DNA from: Acidobacteriota bacterium
GTDB lineage: Bacteria; Acidobacteriota; Vicinamibacteria; Marinacidobacterales; SMYC01
Direction of reading: 5' to 3'
DNA: 7,465 nt
Assembly: GCA_029263435.1 (NCBI GenBank)
Contig: JAJCXL010000169.1
Coordinates: 1-7,465 of the forward strand
Position numbers and translations under genes: made by a program. Each line of letters opens with the position of its first letter. The first letter of the stretch is position 1. Below the pieces are notes generated by a model. The model was not told the origin of the DNA and made no database searches. It saw nothing but the letters and a program-made list of their open reading frames with translations. Below are positions 6,153-7,465 of the stretch, piece after piece.

Positions 6153-6365
6153 GTGAGTTACTACGAGCGGGGCCATCCATACGCATGGCGGACCTGGCTT
6201 CGGACGCGACTTCCGGGGTTCTTGATCGACCTCGGGGTAGCGGACAAGGGAGAGGACTGCGAGGCTGTGGGAGCTTGGCACCGTTGGCACAACATCGACG
6301 GTACGCGGAGCCGCTGCTACCACTGCGACGTGGAGCGTGACGGACGGCTCTGGGAGACCGAGTAG
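6153..6365 (+). CDS. Small Cys/His-rich hypothetical protein (70 residues), possible zinc binder
   Basis: I cannot name this protein. It opens with an aromatic and basic helix-like segment (YYERGHPYAWRTWLRTRLPG, 3-22), then a Lys/Gly/Asp linker. A compact C-terminal part follows with potential metal ligands Cys36, His43, His46, Cys55, His57 and Cys58, including CYHC (55-58), and it ends RDGRLWETE. The spacing C-x6-H-x2-H-x8-C-x2-C is compatible with a small zinc-ribbon or treble-clef knuckle, but I infer this from ligand spacing only. About three quarters of codons end in G or C, close to the flanking genes, which supports real coding. GTG 6153 is the only start after an in-frame TAG at 6144. 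AGG at 6145-6147 gives a weak ribosome site five bases upstream. The GTG overlaps the TGA of a short upstream frame as GTGA. The alternative overlapping frame starting at 6128 lacks these motifs. Confidence 0.5.
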   Translation: MSYYERGHPYAWRTWLRTRLPGFLIDLGVADKGEDCEAVGAWHRWHNIDGTRSRCYHCDVERDGRLWETE

Positions 6366-6442
6366 CAGCTCTACCATCACCGCTTAACTCAGCACCGTCC
6401 TACGCGGTGGAACTACTACCCGAGCGAGGTGTCTAACGATCC

Positions 6443-6835
6443 ATGAGCTTCTCGCTCATCGACATTTGGATCCGGTGCGGTAGCCTTTGGAGTCCAGGCG
6501 TGCTGACTGTTCTCGTTACTGAGGTGCTCGAATCGGCACCGAATAACGTCGTAGAACCCCGAACGCTTCTGGTGTTCCAAACCCACGGTCCCGCGGGTGT
6601 CGAGTACTTGGTTGGCTTGGCGGTTCTCGGTTTGGCTCCCGCCTACTGCATGGCCCAGGCTCGGATGGGCCTCCGAGAGTTCCGCGATTGGCTCAAGGCA
6701 CGACGTCGCAAGGCGCGGATCGCACTCGCCAACACCTTGGTCATAGCGGTCACGGTGACCACGCAATGTATTGTTGTGGTGAGATGGCAACCAACCGCGA
6801 GGATAGGGGCTTGGTTCCATCTTGGTTCCAAGTAG
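6443..6835 (+). CDS. Hypothetical small membrane protein (130 residues)
   Basis: Not recognised. The product has two hydrophobic stretches, about 51-73 (VEYLVGLAVLGLAPAYC) and about 94-113 (LANTLVIAVTVTTQCIVVV), separated by a very basic loop (LREFRDWLKARRRKARIA). By the positive-inside rule this predicts a two-helix hairpin with the loop in the cytoplasm. About two thirds of codons end in G or C, lower than in the flanking genes. On the opposite strand a 134-residue frame shares codon boundaries, but its third positions are less GC-rich and its product is hydrophilic and His-rich without pattern, so I prefer the plus strand. ATG 6443 follows an in-frame TAA at 6434 and has no good Shine-Dalgarno (GAGG ends 13 bases upstream). 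It converges with the helicase gene across a 52-base gap. The gene could be spurious or decayed. Confidence 0.4.
   Translation: MSFSLIDIWIRCGSLWSPGVLTVLVTEVLESAPNNVVEPRTLLVFQTHGPAGVEYLVGLAVLGLAPAYCMAQARMGLREFRDWLKARRRKARIALANTLVIAVTVTTQCIVVVRWQPTARIGAWFHLGSK
6810..6830 (+). repeat. Tandem 10-base direct repeat
   Basis: CTTGGTTCCA occurs at 6810-6819 and again at 6821-6830, separated by one base. An eight-base partial copy CTTGGTTC lies at 6875-6882. The tandem pair covers the last codons of the 130-residue frame. The stretch between the two convergent genes shows no T-tailed hairpin that would serve as a terminator. Confidence 0.6.
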
Positions 6836-6887
6836 CTACGAACGAGGGGGAGCGAGTACTAACGAGTCTCCGCGCTTGGTTCGGCCG

Positions 6888-7465
6888 TCAAACGTTGAGC
6901 GGTCGCGCCATTTCTCGATAGCGGCAAAGCGCGTTCGCGAGCCGCATCTGCTCCGGACTTTTGCACTCGGGCTCGAACAAACGTGGGCTCCCGACCAAGA
7001 GGCACGCCGCGCGCGCCCGCGACGTCGCCACGTTGAGACGGTTGAGGCTGTAGAGAAACTCCATCCCGCGAGGCGCCTCTTCGGGCGAAGACGTCGTCAT
7101 CGAGTAAATGACGACCGGCGCCTCCTGCCCTTGAAACTTGTCGACGGTCCCCACCCGCGCGCCTTCCGGAAGCGCTTCCGCAAGGTCGGAGACCTGAGCG
7201 TTATACGGAGCGATCACGAGCACATCTTCCAGGCCGAGCGGCGCCTCGACGCCGTTCGCGTTGCGCCAGCGCACGCCGGCCCGTATGAGCATGGACACGA
7301 TCGACACGACGCGCTTCACTTCCTCCGGCGATGCGTTCTGGTTCCCATCATGCTCGACCGGGACGAACCAGAGCCCCGCACCAGCGATGGGTACATCACC
7401 CAGAATCGCCTGGCGCTCTAGACCGTCGAACGAGCTCAACCTCGACTCGTAGAACAGCTCCGATG
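6888..7465 (-). CDS. C-terminal part of a superfamily I helicase, TM0106-type RecB-like nuclease/helicase (partial)
   Basis: The frame is open from the window end, so the 5' part lies outside. 191 residues are visible, beginning SELFYESRLSS, the segment that follows the conserved 'MHP' region in this helicase class. A TTG at 7439 is an internal codon, not the start. Later landmarks (fragment numbering): VIAPYNAQV (83-91), GTVDKFQGQE (105-114, helicase motif V-like) and SLNRLNVATSRARA (139-152, motif VI with the arginine finger). The ending LFEPECKSPEQMRLANALCR is also characteristic. This combination is what I know from TM0106 family RecB-like putative nucleases, which carry an N-terminal PD-(D/E)XK-type nuclease and a C-terminal Upf1/Dna2-like ATPase. 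The nuclease part is not visible, so a stand-alone AAA/Upf1-like helicase cannot be excluded. The role is likely nucleic-acid unwinding in DNA repair or processing. The stop is a TGA at 6890-6888. Confidence 0.88.
   Translation of the reverse strand, partial: SELFYESRLSSFDGLERQAILGDVPIAGAGLWFVPVEHDGNQNASPEEVKRVVSIVSMLIRAGVRWRNANGVEAPLGLEDVLVIAPYNAQVSDLAEALPEGARVGTVDKFQGQEAPVVIYSMTTSSPEEAPRGMEFLYSLNRLNVATSRARAACLLVGSPRLFEPECKSPEQMRLANALCRYREMARPLNV

Noticed and set aside
6051..6380. Minus-strand 109-codon frame opposite the small Cys/His protein
   Set aside because: Its product lacks recognisable motifs, and the plus-strand frame has the better codon pattern and a plausible metal-ligand cluster.
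6523..6535. Near copy (12 of 13 bases) of the tRNA-Arg T arm (5905-5917), considered as an attachment-site remnant
   Set aside because: It is too short, it is inside an open frame, it does not extend to the tRNA 3' end, and no integrase is present. Chance similarity is likely.
6416..6820. Minus-strand 134-codon frame opposite the putative membrane protein
   Set aside because: It shares codon boundaries with the plus-strand frame but has lower third-position GC and an unstructured hydrophilic product.

Overview
This is a GC-rich bacterial window that looks chromosomal. All protein families I can name are bacterial. Both tRNA genes encode their 3' CCA, and promoters are sigma-70-like with TTGAC -35 boxes. 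A secreted DUF3047-type protein suggests a Gram-negative host, perhaps of the broad deltaproteobacterial/acidobacterial type, but the sequence does not settle the phylum.

Layout. (a) 1-3867, minus strand: a two-gene unit read right to left. The upstream gene (3867-1018) encodes a 949-residue, highly charged, mostly helical soluble protein that I do not recognise. Thirteen bases after its stop, a GTG-started gene (1004 to beyond base 1) encodes the membrane part of a fused MFS/spermidine-synthase-like protein, cut by the window edge. (b) 3868-4133: a short divergent promoter region, tRNA-Glu(CUC) with a strong promoter, and a Rho-independent terminator touching the tRNA 3' end. (c) 4170-5105, plus: a complete isoaspartyl peptidase/beta-aspartyl asparaginase (Ntn hydrolase) with all catalytic motifs. 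(d) 5095-5754, minus: a DUF3047 protein with a signal peptide, overlapping the peptidase gene tail to tail by 11 bases. (e) 5802-5931, plus: promoter and tRNA-Arg(ACG). (f) 5932-6887: a pocket of sparse, unfamiliar sequence next to the tRNA 3' end. It holds an inverted repeat, a 70-residue Cys/His-rich protein and a possible 130-residue two-helix membrane protein. (g) 6888 to beyond 7465, minus: the C-terminal end of a superfamily I helicase, most like the TM0106-type RecB-like nuclease/helicase.

How the parts relate. Only the 1018-3867 and 1-1004 genes look like a true operon. The peptidase gene has no visible promoter of its own and may depend on read-through from tRNA-Glu. The other genes are independent housekeeping-type units. 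The least explained material is the 949-residue protein coupled to a polyamine-synthase-like membrane protein, and the pocket downstream of tRNA-Arg, a kind of site where integrating elements often land. No integrase, transposase, CRISPR array or complete mobile element is visible.
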